The notes below the pieces were generated by a model that did no database searches, was not told where the DNA came from, and saw only the letters and a program-made list of their open reading frames with translations. Below are positions 1-6,104 of a stretch of 7,758 nt of DNA, in pieces. The stretch's first letter is position 1, and each line of letters starts with the position of its first letter. The stretch covers positions 6,027 to 13,784 of the forward strand of contig PMKG01000170.1 in the NCBI GenBank assembly GCA_003157675.1. Direction: 5' to 3'. The stretch is from Acidobacteriota bacterium. Its GTDB lineage: Bacteria > Acidobacteriota > Vicinamibacteria > Vicinamibacterales > Fen-181. The position numbers and the translations under genes were made by a program.

Positions 1-1
1 G

Positions 2-30
2 CCGTCAGCCGTCGCGATCTGATCTATACT
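2..30 (+). promoter_or_regulatory. Candidate sigma-70-type promoter of the btu operon
   Basis: A TATACT hexamer at 25-30 matches the -10 consensus in five of six positions. It lies so that transcription would begin near 37, just ahead of the riboswitch aptamer. Seventeen bases upstream, CCGTCA (2-7) matches the -35 consensus at only three positions. The placement is sensible but the -35 is poor and the window begins here, so this is a weak call. Confidence 0.35.
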
Positions 31-50
31 GATTTCCGTCAACGACGCTT

Positions 51-219
51 TGCCGGCGTCCAAGCGAAGTGGGTGCGAAGCCCACACGGTCACGCCACTG
101 TAAACGGGGAGCGTTCGCCGCTCAGGGCCTTGCGAAAGGCCCCGTCACTGTGCCCGAGGGCATGGGAAGACGGCAGCGAGCGCCAGGATCCGTGAGTCAG
201 GACACCTGGCCGCCCGGCA
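51..219 (+). promoter_or_regulatory. Cobalamin (B12) riboswitch aptamer
   Basis: The leader carries the conserved landmarks of the cobalamin riboswitch in order: a GTGCGAAGCCCAC block (74-85 region), GCCACTGT (94-101), a CACTG followed by GGGAAGA (146-170), and the B12 box GAGTCAGGACACCTGGCC near 194-211. A closing stem is visible as TGCCGG (51-56) with CCGGCA (214-219). Other helices are GTGGG (69-73) with CCCAC (81-85), GAGCG (109-113) with CGCTC (119-123), and a peripheral 7-bp stem 125-131/136-142 capped by a GCGA tetraloop of the GNRA type. This RNA class binds adenosyl-, methyl- or hydroxocobalamin and usually represses uptake or synthesis genes. The genes that follow form a corrinoid importer, which fits. 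I cannot tell the preferred cobalamin form from sequence. Confidence 0.95.
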
Positions 220-297
220 CGTCCCTTCACTCCTCGCGCGGTCCCGTCCCCACGGGCCCGGCGGGAGTTCGGCGCGAACGACGCCGAAGGACAGGTC
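220..297 (+). promoter_or_regulatory. Riboswitch expression platform with Shine-Dalgarno hairpin
   Basis: Between aptamer and btuB lies a perfect 7-bp stem, TTCGGCG (268-274) with CGCCGAA (282-288), and a 7-nt loop CGAACGA (275-281). Its 3' arm ends inside the likely ribosome binding site AAGGA (287-291), which sits six nt before the ATG at 298. Bases 274-280 (GCGAACG) are exactly complementary to 112-118 (CGTTCGC) around an aptamer hairpin loop. This is the L5-L13 kissing interaction expected for this riboswitch class. A second small hairpin, CCCGT (243-247) with ACGGG (252-256), lies between. No run of U follows either hairpin, so translational rather than transcriptional control is inferred: ligand would stabilise the 268-288 hairpin and hide the ribosome site. 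Confidence 0.75.
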
Positions 298-2616
298 ATG
301 CCAGTTCTCACGCGGCCCGCGCGTTTCTCCTCGCGCCTTCTCGTCTGCCTCCTCCTCTCGGCGGCTTCGACGGCTCCGGCCCTGGCCGCGCGCGCGCTCT
401 CCGCGGTATCCGATATGCCCTCGTCCACCCTGAGCGGCGCGATCACCGACCCGGACGGCGCCCGCGTCGCGCACGCGCGCGTCGTGCTGTCGAGCCCGCT
501 CTCCGTCGTGGGCACGACCGAAGCCGATGCCCGCGGCGAGTACCGCTTCGACCACGTCGCGCCGGGACGCTACGAGTTGCGAGTCGTGGCCGACGGCTTC
601 GGCGCCGATCCCCTCGACGTCGTGGTCGCGCCCGGCGAGCACGCCGTCGCGAACCTGGCGCTCCACGTCAGCGCCGTCGTCGAATCCGTCGTGGTGTCGG
701 CGGCGCAGGTCGAGCTGCCGCTGGCCCGCGCGACCGATTCGGTCAGCGTCATCTCGGCGGCGGAACTGCGCGCGGAGCAGGTCGAGACGGTGGCCGACGC
801 CCTGCGCTCGGTGCCCGGCCTCACCGTCTCCCGCAATGGCGGCCTCGGCAGCGTGACCTCGCTCTTTCCGCGCGGCGGCGAGTCGGACTACACACTCGTG
901 ATGATCGACGGCATCAAGGCCAACACGTTCGGCGGCGGCTACGACTTCTCCACGCTCTCGACGGGCGGCGTCGAGCGGGTCGAGGTCGTGCGCGGCCCGG
1001 AGAGCGCGCTCTTCGGCGCCGACGCGATCGGCGGCGTCGTGTCGGTGGTCACCAGGATCGGCGGGTCGCCCCGCGTCGAAGGATCGGTCGAGGGCGGGAG
1101 CTTCGGCACCTCGCGCGTCACCGCCGGCACGTTCGGCTCGGCGGGGAAGGTGTCCTGGGGTGTGTCGGGAGAGCGGACCTCGAGCGCCGGCTATACCGGC
1201 ATCGCGCCCGCCACCGGCGAGCAGGTATCGAACGACGACTTCATCACGACGCACGGCGGGGCGACGGTGGGATGGCGCGCGACCGGCGGCGCCGACCTGC
1301 GCCTCTCGGCCCAGTACACCTACGGCGATCGCGGGTTCCCGGGAGCGTTCGGCTCGAACCCGATCGGCGCCTACACGGCGGTCGACCGCGTCTCGCGCGG
1401 CGTGACGCGGACGAAGCAGTTCGGCGGGCGCTGGCGGCAGCCGTTCTCCGCGGCGGGGCAGGCCTGGCGCCAGACGTTCACGGCAAGCCTCCTCGACCTG
1501 ACGAGCGACTTCACGAGCACCTACGGGTTGTCGGCCTCGACCTCGCGCCGGCTGACCGCGCGGTCCCAGACCGACCTTGACCTGACGAGCGCGCTGGCCG
1601 TCTCGGCCGGCGTCGAGTACGAGGGGGAGCGCGCGACGAGCACGTACATCACGGCCGACTCGGCCGCCCCGGTCCCGATCAACCGGTCGATCGTGGGCCT
1701 GTTCGCCGAGGCGCGCTATCAGCCGGCAACGCCGCTAACGCTCACCGCGGGAGTCCGCGCTGAGCGGATCCAGCGCGACATGCTGCCCAGCAATCCCGAC
1801 CCCTACGCCCCGCGGCCGGCGTTCGGCGTCGACGTCCGCGAGTCGATCAATCCGCGCGTGTCGGCGGCCTTCCTCTTCGGCAGCCGGCGCGCGGCGGCCG
1901 TCGGCTGGACGCGCGTGCACGCCGCGGCCGGCACCGGCATCCGCCCGCCCGACGCCTTCGAGATCGCGTTCACCGACAACCCGGGCCTGAAGCCCGAGCG
2001 AAGCCGCAGCGTCGAGGCCGGCGTGGATCAGGCGCTCGTCCGAGAGCACGTGACGCTCGGCGCCACCGCTTTCTACAACCGCTACGACGATCTGATCGTG
2101 GCCGTCGGCACCGCGCTCAAGGACGCGAGCCAGTACCTGACCGACAACATCTCGAACGCCCGCTCGAAGGGCGTCGAGCTCGCGGCCGCGCTTCGCGCCG
2201 GCCGCGCCCTGTCGGCGAGGCTGTCGTACACGTTCCTCGACACGGCCATCCTCGCTGTCGACGGCCTCGGCACGGCGCCGCCGCCGTTCGACGTCGGCCA
2301 GCCACTGCTCAGGCGGCCGCGCCACTCCGCGTCGCTCGACCTCGTTTACACGCGGCGCGCGGTGACGGCGTTCGCGCGCGTCGGCGCCCGGTCCCGCTCG
2401 CTCGACGTCGAGCCGACCAACGGCACCTTCGGCGGCCTTTTCTACAACCCAGGTTTCACGGTCGTCGATGCCGGGGCGTCGTGGCGACTGGCTGCCGGCG
2501 TCGAGCTGTTCGGGCGGATCGGGAATCTCCTCGACCGCCATTACGAGGAAACGTACGGCTTCCCCGCGCTCGGCCGCAACCTGATGATCGGAGTCCGGCT
2601 TGCTGCGGGGCGCTGA
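298..2616 (+). CDS. btuB: TonB-dependent outer-membrane cobalamin receptor BtuB
   Basis: This is a 772-residue outer-membrane receptor that should bring cobalamin into the periplasm using TonB-ExbBD energy. A signal peptide covers about residues 1-30 (hydrophobic core LLVCLLLSAAS, end ALA). Residues about 44-125 form a carboxypeptidase-regulatory-like beta-sandwich (SGAITDPDGARV, GEYRFDHVAPGRYEL), which E. coli BtuB (about 614 aa) lacks. A TonB-box-like ESVVVSA sits at 129-135. The plug follows, with VMIDGIKAN and the hallmark VERVEVVRGPESALFGADAIGGVVSVVT. The rest is a beta-barrel ending NLMIGVRLAAGR, without the usual terminal aromatic residue. The ATG at 298 is chosen for its Shine-Dalgarno AAGGA (287-291) and for giving an intact signal peptide. 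The cobalamin riboswitch upstream and btuDCF downstream give the substrate; the receptor family alone could equally suggest siderophores. Its 3' end overlaps btuD by 17 bp. Confidence 0.92.
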   Translation: MPVLTRPARFSSRLLVCLLLSAASTAPALAARALSAVSDMPSSTLSGAITDPDGARVAHARVVLSSPLSVVGTTEADARGEYRFDHVAPGRYELRVVADGFGADPLDVVVAPGEHAVANLALHVSAVVESVVVSAAQVELPLARATDSVSVISAAELRAEQVETVADALRSVPGLTVSRNGGLGSVTSLFPRGGESDYTLVMIDGIKANTFGGGYDFSTLSTGGVERVEVVRGPESALFGADAIGGVVSVVTRIGGSPRVEGSVEGGSFGTSRVTAGTFGSAGKVSWGVSGERTSSAGYTGIAPATGEQVSNDDFITTHGGATVGWRATGGADLRLSAQYTYGDRGFPGAFGSNPIGAYTAVDRVSRGVTRTKQFGGRWRQPFSAAGQAWRQTFTASLLDLTSDFTSTYGLSASTSRRLTARSQTDLDLTSALAVSAGVEYEGERATSTYITADSAAPVPINRSIVGLFAEARYQPATPLTLTAGVRAERIQRDMLPSNPDPYAPRPAFGVDVRESINPRVSAAFLFGSRRAAAVGWTRVHAAAGTGIRPPDAFEIAFTDNPGLKPERSRSVEAGVDQALVREHVTLGATAFYNRYDDLIVAVGTALKDASQYLTDNISNARSKGVELAAALRAGRALSARLSYTFLDTAILAVDGLGTAPPPFDVGQPLLRRPRHSASLDLVYTRRAVTAFARVGARSRSLDVEPTNGTFGGLFYNPGFTVVDAGASWRLAAGVELFGRIGNLLDRHYEETYGFPALGRNLMIGVRLAAGR
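2590..2593 (+). promoter_or_regulatory. Ribosome binding site fixing the TTG start of btuD
   Basis: GGAG lies six nt ahead of TTG at 2600, inside the end of btuB. An in-frame TGA at 2585-2587 rules out any earlier start, and the next in-frame ATG (residue 69) would delete the Walker A motif. The TTG is therefore almost forced; CTG at 2603 is the only near alternative. Confidence 0.7.
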
Positions 2617-3391
2617 CGTCCATTTCGCCTACGGCCCTGGCCAGGCTGGCCTGCACGGCGTCTCGCTCGACGTCGGTCGCGGGGGGCTCGTCGGCGTCCT
2701 CGGGCCGAACGGCTCGGGCAAGACGACGCTGCTCAGGCTGCTCGGCGGGCTGCTCACGCCCGCTTCGGGGCGCATCACGATCGACGGCCGCGACGTGGCG
2801 CACATGACGCGCCGCGAGCTCGCCCGGCGGATTGCCATCGTCCCCCAGGAGACGCGCCTGTCGTTCGAGTACTCGGTGCTCGAGGTCGTGTTGATGGGCC
2901 GCTTCCCCCACCTCGGGCCGTTCGAACTCGAGAGTCCCGACGACGTGACCATTGCCCGGGATGCGCTGGCGGCCACCGGCACGCTGGCGCTGGCCGACAG
3001 GCCCTACCAGACGCTCAGCGGCGGCGAGAAGCAGCGGGTGATCATCGCCGGCGCCCTGGCGCAGGCCACCGACCTGATGCTGCTCGACGAGCCGACGGCG
3101 GCCCTCGACCCCGGCTACCAGATCGAGATCGCCGCGCTGCTGCGGCGGGTGAGCGCCGACCGGGGCGTGACGATGGTCGTGGCCACGCACGACCTGAACT
3201 TCGCGGCCGGGCTGTGCCGCGACCTCCTGCTGCTGCGCGAGGGGCGCGTGCTGGCGTCCGGCCCGACCGCCGAGGCGCTGACGAGGGAGTCGGTGCGGGC
3301 GCTCTACGACGTCGAGGCGGATGTGACGTTCCACCAGGGCGCGGGACACCTGACGGTGGTGCCGCTGCGCCGGCTCAGGGGGACGGAGTAG
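2600..3391 (+). CDS. btuD: Cobalamin ABC transporter ATP-binding protein BtuD
   Basis: This 263-residue protein is the cytoplasmic ATPase that powers corrinoid import through BtuC. All ABC motifs are intact: Walker A GPNGSGKTT (35-43), Q-loop Gln83 in IVPQE, signature LSGGE (139-143), Walker B LMLLDEPT (159-166, catalytic Glu164), D-loop AALD (167-170) and H-loop His197 in ATHD. Length and the ILD-type spacing (Y/F-S-V-L-E-V-V-L-M-G-R, about 91-101) match the FecE/BtuD/HmuV group of type II importers. It starts with TTG within btuB and ends two nt before btuC, so translation is probably coupled to both. FecE-like ATPases for iron-siderophore or heme look much the same; the riboswitch is what points to cobalamin. 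Confidence 0.9.
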   Translation: MLRGADVHFAYGPGQAGLHGVSLDVGRGGLVGVLGPNGSGKTTLLRLLGGLLTPASGRITIDGRDVAHMTRRELARRIAIVPQETRLSFEYSVLEVVLMGRFPHLGPFELESPDDVTIARDALAATGTLALADRPYQTLSGGEKQRVIIAGALAQATDLMLLDEPTAALDPGYQIEIAALLRRVSADRGVTMVVATHDLNFAAGLCRDLLLLREGRVLASGPTAEALTRESVRALYDVEADVTFHQGAGHLTVVPLRRLRGTE

Positions 3392-3393
3392 TC

Positions 3394-4398
3394 GTGTCAC
3401 TGCGACGCCGCATGCTCATCACCGTGGCGGTGTTCGGCCTGATCGCGGTGGCGGCCCTGGTGCTCGCCCCGCTCGTCGGGTCCGCCCCGATCTCGCTCAG
3501 GCGCGCGTTCGACCCGAGCGTGCCGTTTGCCGACAACGCCGACGCGCAGATCCTCTTCGTGTCGCGGCTGCCGCGCACGCTCGCCGCCGCGCTCGTCGGC
3601 GCCGCGCTTGCCGCGGCGGGTGTCGTCTTTCAGGCGCTGCTCCGCAACCCGCTCGCCACGCCCTTCACGCTCGGCGTGTCGGCCGGCGCCGCGCTCGGCG
3701 CCATCCTCGCCATCACGCTGCCGGTGTCGCTGGCGTTCGCCGGCGTCGGCGCGGTCCCGATCGCGAGTTTCGCGGGCGCCCTCGGCGCGGTGGCGATGGT
3801 CTACGTCCTCTCCACGATCAGGCGCCGGGGGATGTCGACAAGCGTGCTGCTGCTGGCCGGCATCACGCTCAACGCCTTCTTCTCGGCCCTCATCCTGTTC
3901 GTCCAGTACATGGCCGACTTCTCGCAGACGATGAGGACGGTGCGGTGGTTGATGGGGGACCTGGACGTGGGGAGCTACGCGCCGATCCTGGCGGCGCTGC
4001 CGTTCACGCTGCTGGCGTTCGCGGTGTTCGCGTGCCTTCCGCGGTCGCTGAACCTGCTCACGCTCGGCTCCGACGCGGCGGCGGCGCGGGGCGTGGATGT
4101 CGTGCGGACGCAGCGCCTGGCGTTCTTCAGCGCGTCGCTCGCGACCGGGGCAGCCGTCTCGCTCGCCGGCCCGGTGGGGTTCATCGGGATCATCGTCCCG
4201 CACCTGGTGCGGCTGCTGGTCGGATCGGACCACCGGCTGGTGCTGCCGGCCTCGGCGCTGTTCGGCGCCGCGTTCCTCGTGATCTGCGACGTGGCCGCGC
4301 GCACGCTCATCGCCCCGATGGTGCTGCCTGTGGGGATTCTCACGGCCCTCATCGGCGGGCCGTTCTTCCTCTGGCTCCTGATTCACAAGACGTCATGA
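3394..4398 (+). CDS. btuC: Cobalamin ABC transporter permease BtuC (FecCD family)
   Basis: A 334-residue inner-membrane permease of the FecCD/BtuC family, expected to form the homodimeric channel for corrinoid and normally about ten helices per subunit. Family hallmarks are clear: RLPR (58-61), an AGVVFQALLRNPLATP stretch (75-90) followed by LGVSAGA, VRWLMG (183-188), GPVGFIGIIVPH (259-270), and a C-terminal PVGILTALIGGPFF. Hydrophobic segments run throughout, with the first at about 7-28. The GTG at 3394 is chosen because GGAG (3385-3388) lies five nt upstream and it gives the usual family length with the start just after the btuD stop; ATG at 3412 is possible. Reading further upstream would run into btuD in another frame. 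It overlaps btuF by ATGA at 4395-4398. Confidence 0.92.
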   Translation: MSLRRRMLITVAVFGLIAVAALVLAPLVGSAPISLRRAFDPSVPFADNADAQILFVSRLPRTLAAALVGAALAAAGVVFQALLRNPLATPFTLGVSAGAALGAILAITLPVSLAFAGVGAVPIASFAGALGAVAMVYVLSTIRRRGMSTSVLLLAGITLNAFFSALILFVQYMADFSQTMRTVRWLMGDLDVGSYAPILAALPFTLLAFAVFACLPRSLNLLTLGSDAAAARGVDVVRTQRLAFFSASLATGAAVSLAGPVGFIGIIVPHLVRLLVGSDHRLVLPASALFGAAFLVICDVAARTLIAPMVLPVGILTALIGGPFFLWLLIHKTS

Positions 4399-5333
4399 GA
4401 CACGACGCGCTCGCCGCCGCAGGCGCGGCCCGCCATCGGCGAATGGGGATCGCGATCGCGTGCGCGGCGCTGGGGGCGGCGCTCGCCTCGTGCGGCCAGC
4501 AGGCCGTGCCTTCCGCCGAGGCCCAGCCGCGCGCGGGCGCGCCGGCGAAACGGATCGTGTCGATCGTGCCGGCGGTTACCGAGATGCTCTTCGCCATCGG
4601 CGCCGGGCCCGGGGTCGTGGCCGTCAGCAGTTTCGACAACTGGCCGCCCGAGGTGCGGTCGCTCACGCGCGTCGGGGCCCTGCTCGACCCCGACATCGAG
4701 CGGACCCTGCGGCTTCACCCCGACATGGTCGTCGTCTACGGCACGCAGTCCGAGTTCGAGACCAAGCTGACGCGCGCCGGCATCAGGACGTTTCCCTACG
4801 TGCTCGGCGGCCTCGACAATCTGATGGCCACCATCCGCCGGCTCGGTCCTCTCGTCGGCCGATCGGCCGAGGCCGGGCAGGTGGCGGACGCTCTCCAGGC
4901 ACGGTTCGACGCGATCCGCGCGCGTGTCGCCGGGAAGCGGCGCCCGCGCACGCTGCTCGTGTTCGGCCGCGAGCCGGGCACGCTGCGCGCGATCGACGCG
5001 AGCGGCGGTGTCGGGTTCCTCAGCGACATCGTGGCGCTCTCGGGAGGCGACAACGTGTTCGGGTCCGAGAAGCGCGAGGCGGTGCGGGTCGGCACCGAGT
5101 CGATCCTCGCCGCGGCGCCCGAGGTGATTATCGACATCCACTACGGCCGGACGCTCAGCCCGAAGGAGATCGACAGGGAGCGGGCGGCCTGGAAGACGCT
5201 GCCGGCCGTGCCCGCCGTGCGGACGGGCCGCGTGGCGCTGCTGGTGGGAGATGAATTCGTGGTGCCGGGACCGAGGCTGGCCGCCGCCGCCGAGGCGATT
5301 GCCGACGTCATCCACCCGGTCCGCCGCCGCTAA
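4395..5333 (+). CDS. btuF: Cobalamin-binding substrate-binding lipoprotein BtuF
   Basis: A 312-residue periplasmic-binding protein of the class III, helix-backbone type (Peripla_BP_2, about 53-305), which should hand corrinoid to BtuCD. Typical segments are RIVSIVPAVTEMLFAIG (53-69), SSFDNWPPEV, DIERTLRLHPDMVVVYG and GGDNVFG. The N-terminus is a lipoprotein signal: a hydrophobic run then LASC with Cys33 as the predicted lipidated residue, followed by a Pro/Ala-rich linker. E. coli BtuF is instead a soluble periplasmic protein. The ATG at 4395 overlaps the btuC stop (ATGA) and has no obvious Shine-Dalgarno, so re-initiation after btuC is likely. ATG at 4443 (Met17) would give a shorter, more standard lipoprotein signal. 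Iron-chelate or heme binding proteins share this fold; operon context sets the assignment. Confidence 0.88.
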   Translation: MRHDALAAAGAARHRRMGIAIACAALGAALASCGQQAVPSAEAQPRAGAPAKRIVSIVPAVTEMLFAIGAGPGVVAVSSFDNWPPEVRSLTRVGALLDPDIERTLRLHPDMVVVYGTQSEFETKLTRAGIRTFPYVLGGLDNLMATIRRLGPLVGRSAEAGQVADALQARFDAIRARVAGKRRPRTLLVFGREPGTLRAIDASGGVGFLSDIVALSGGDNVFGSEKREAVRVGTESILAAAPEVIIDIHYGRTLSPKEIDRERAAWKTLPAVPAVRTGRVALLVGDEFVVPGPRLAAAAEAIADVIHPVRRR

Positions 5334-5340
5334 TCCTTCT

Positions 5341-5389
5341 ACTTCTGACTCCTAACTCCCAACTCCTGACTTCGTACTTCCTACTTCTT
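5341..5389. repeat. Degenerate heptanucleotide tandem repeat (seven units)
   Basis: Seven consecutive 7-bp units of the form ACTYCNN: acttctg, actccta, actccca, actcctg, acttcgt, acttcct, acttctt. One strand is entirely pyrimidine-rich and very unlike the GC-rich surroundings. The array fills the convergent junction between btuF (stop at 5333) and the facing gene, and its last units supply that gene's stop codon and final lysine codons. No hairpin followed by a U-run, hence no intrinsic terminator, is seen here. It recalls the short tandemly repeated heptamers known from some cyanobacteria and other GC-variable genomes; function is unknown. Confidence 0.8.
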
Positions 5390-5764
5390 CTTGAACTGTG
5401 CCAGCAGGTCGATGCCGCTGCCGTAGTGCTGGAACGGGAACGGCGTGACGGCGTTCAGGATTTCCTGGTGCGTGACGCCGCCCCACTTGACCGGTCCGAC
5501 CGTCGACAGATCGAAGTCCCTGAAGAACTCGATGGCCGGGCGCGTCCCGTACACGTTGACGAAGAACTCGTACCGCATGCCGGATCCCGGCGCGGGCGGG
5601 AGTTCAGGGACGTCCTTCAGTTGCTGCCTGATCTGCTTGACCGACACCCCCAGTGACTCCGGCGTGGGCTGGGCGATCGGCTTCGCGCCCTGCCACGCCA
5701 GTGCCAGCGGGGCGTTAAGGACTGCGACCACCACCACGGCTGCCAGCCGATGAGCGCGCGTCAT
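5381..5764 (-). CDS. Small exported protein of unknown function
   Basis: I do not recognise this 127-residue protein. Residues 1-23 look like a Sec signal peptide (MTRAHR, then a Val/Ala/Leu core ending ALA before Trp24), so it is probably periplasmic or secreted. The mature part has a Pro-rich stretch (about 29-35 and 53-59), a likely helix SVKQIRQQLKDV (41-52), then an aromatic-rich section with RYEFFVNVYG (64-73), IEFFRDFDL and GGVTHQEIL, ending in FKKK. It has no cysteine, so it is not a metal-thiolate or Fe-S protein. The ATG at 5762-5764 is chosen for the signal peptide and for GAGG (complement of 5771-5774) six nt upstream. It begins only 8 nt after the iscX stop, so it is probably the last gene of the isc transcript. 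Its stop lies in the heptamer array. Confidence 0.72.
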   Translation of the reverse strand: MTRAHRLAAVVVVAVLNAPLALAWQGAKPIAQPTPESLGVSVKQIRQQLKDVPELPPAPGSGMRYEFFVNVYGTRPAIEFFRDFDLSTVGPVKWGGVTHQEILNAVTPFPFQHYGSGIDLLAQFKKK

Positions 5765-5772
5765 AGATGACC

Positions 5773-5979
5773 TCAGGGTTGCCGTTCCTTCCACTCCTCG
5801 TACCACGCCATCTGGATCGCCTCCAGCGTGGCCTCGTTCGAGGACGAAGGATCGTCGCTGAACTTTGGAAGTTGCAAGACCCATTCCCGCATCTGGGTGA
5901 ACCGCACCGTCAGCGGGTCCACGTCCAGGTGAACCTCTACCAATGCTATGCCTATTTCCTCCGCGTCGGTCCAAAGCAT
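5773..5979 (-). CDS. iscX: IscX, Fe-S cluster assembly accessory protein
   Basis: This 68-residue acidic protein matches IscX (YfhJ) along its whole length, and IscX is typically about 66 residues. Recognisable family positions are the N-terminal LWTDAEEIG, DPLTVRFTQMREW (21-33) and DDPSSSNEATLEAI (42-55) followed by a Trp. In E. coli, IscX binds the cysteine desulfurase IscS and iron, competes with CyaY, and modulates cluster assembly. It follows fdx on the same strand, as in the classical isc operon order hscA-fdx-iscX. The ATG at 5977-5979 is preceded by AAGGGG (complement of 5984-5989) four nt away. The frame stays open upstream through the repeat and into fdx, but that stretch is not IscX-like and is excluded. 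Confidence 0.92.
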   Translation of the reverse strand: MLWTDAEEIGIALVEVHLDVDPLTVRFTQMREWVLQLPKFSDDPSSSNEATLEAIQMAWYEEWKERQP

Positions 5980-6104
5980 TTCGCCCCTTCGAGGCGCGTC
6001 ACTCGGTTGAGACCTCACCCCTCGACGCTGCTCGGGGTGACCCTGAGCTTGCCGCCCCTCGACGTGGCTCGGGGCGACCCTGAGCTTGTCGAAGGGCCGA
6101 AGGG
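5980..6104 (-). other. fdx-iscX intergenic spacer filled with repeat sequence
   Basis: This 125-nt gap is unusually long for an otherwise compact operon. Nearly all of it is repeat-derived: the 37-bp tandem duplication (6018-6091), a GACCCT/AGGGTC inverted repeat (6076-6081 with 6101-6106), and near the iscX start a short CGCC/GGCG stem (5982-5985 with 5993-5996) that overlaps part of the iscX ribosome site. No gene or promoter is evident. Confidence 0.6.
6018..6091. repeat. 37-bp tandem duplication of a REP-like palindromic element
   Basis: Copy one (6018-6054) and copy two (6055-6091) are directly adjacent and agree at 33 of 37 positions. Each contains a hairpin with a 5-bp outer stem: ACCCC/GGGGT at 6017-6021 with 6034-6038, and GCCCC/GGGGC at 6054-6058 with 6071-6075. 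The outermost pair is A-T in one and G-C in the other, a compensatory change. Each copy continues into GACCCTGAGCTTG, and copy two goes on to TCGAAGGG; this is part of a dispersed repeat I have seen in many GC-rich genomes (spuriously read as PFDKLR). It lies between fdx and iscX without breaking either gene. Confidence 0.8.

Noticed and set aside
243..256. Hairpin CCCGT/ACGGG as an intrinsic terminator in the btuB leader
   Set aside because: The stem is only 5 bp and is followed by GC-rich sequence without a U-run, so transcription termination there is not supported.
69..1580. 503-residue plus-strand open frame starting inside the riboswitch
   Set aside because: It begins in the aptamer and runs out of frame through btuB. 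The product is extremely Arg/Gly/Ala-rich with no family motif, as expected for a shadow frame in GC-rich DNA.
1735..2541. Long minus-strand frames opposite btuB, btuD, btuC and btuF (for example 145-1254, 2456-3400, 3397-4386, 4383-5315)
   Set aside because: All are antisense shadows of confidently identified genes, with Arg/Glu/His-heavy composition and no recognisable domain.
2600..5333. Assignment of the ABC genes to siderophore or heme uptake
   Set aside because: The protein families alone would allow it, but the cobalamin riboswitch directly upstream of the co-operonic receptor favours corrinoid transport.
5426..5753. Short plus-strand frames opposite the exported protein gene
   Set aside because: They are antisense to it, lack ribosome sites and show no recognisable features.
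5381..5974. Longer form (197 residues) of the small exported protein
   Set aside because: The extension overlaps iscX out of frame and would bury the signal peptide; the start at 5764 has a good ribosome site and spacing.
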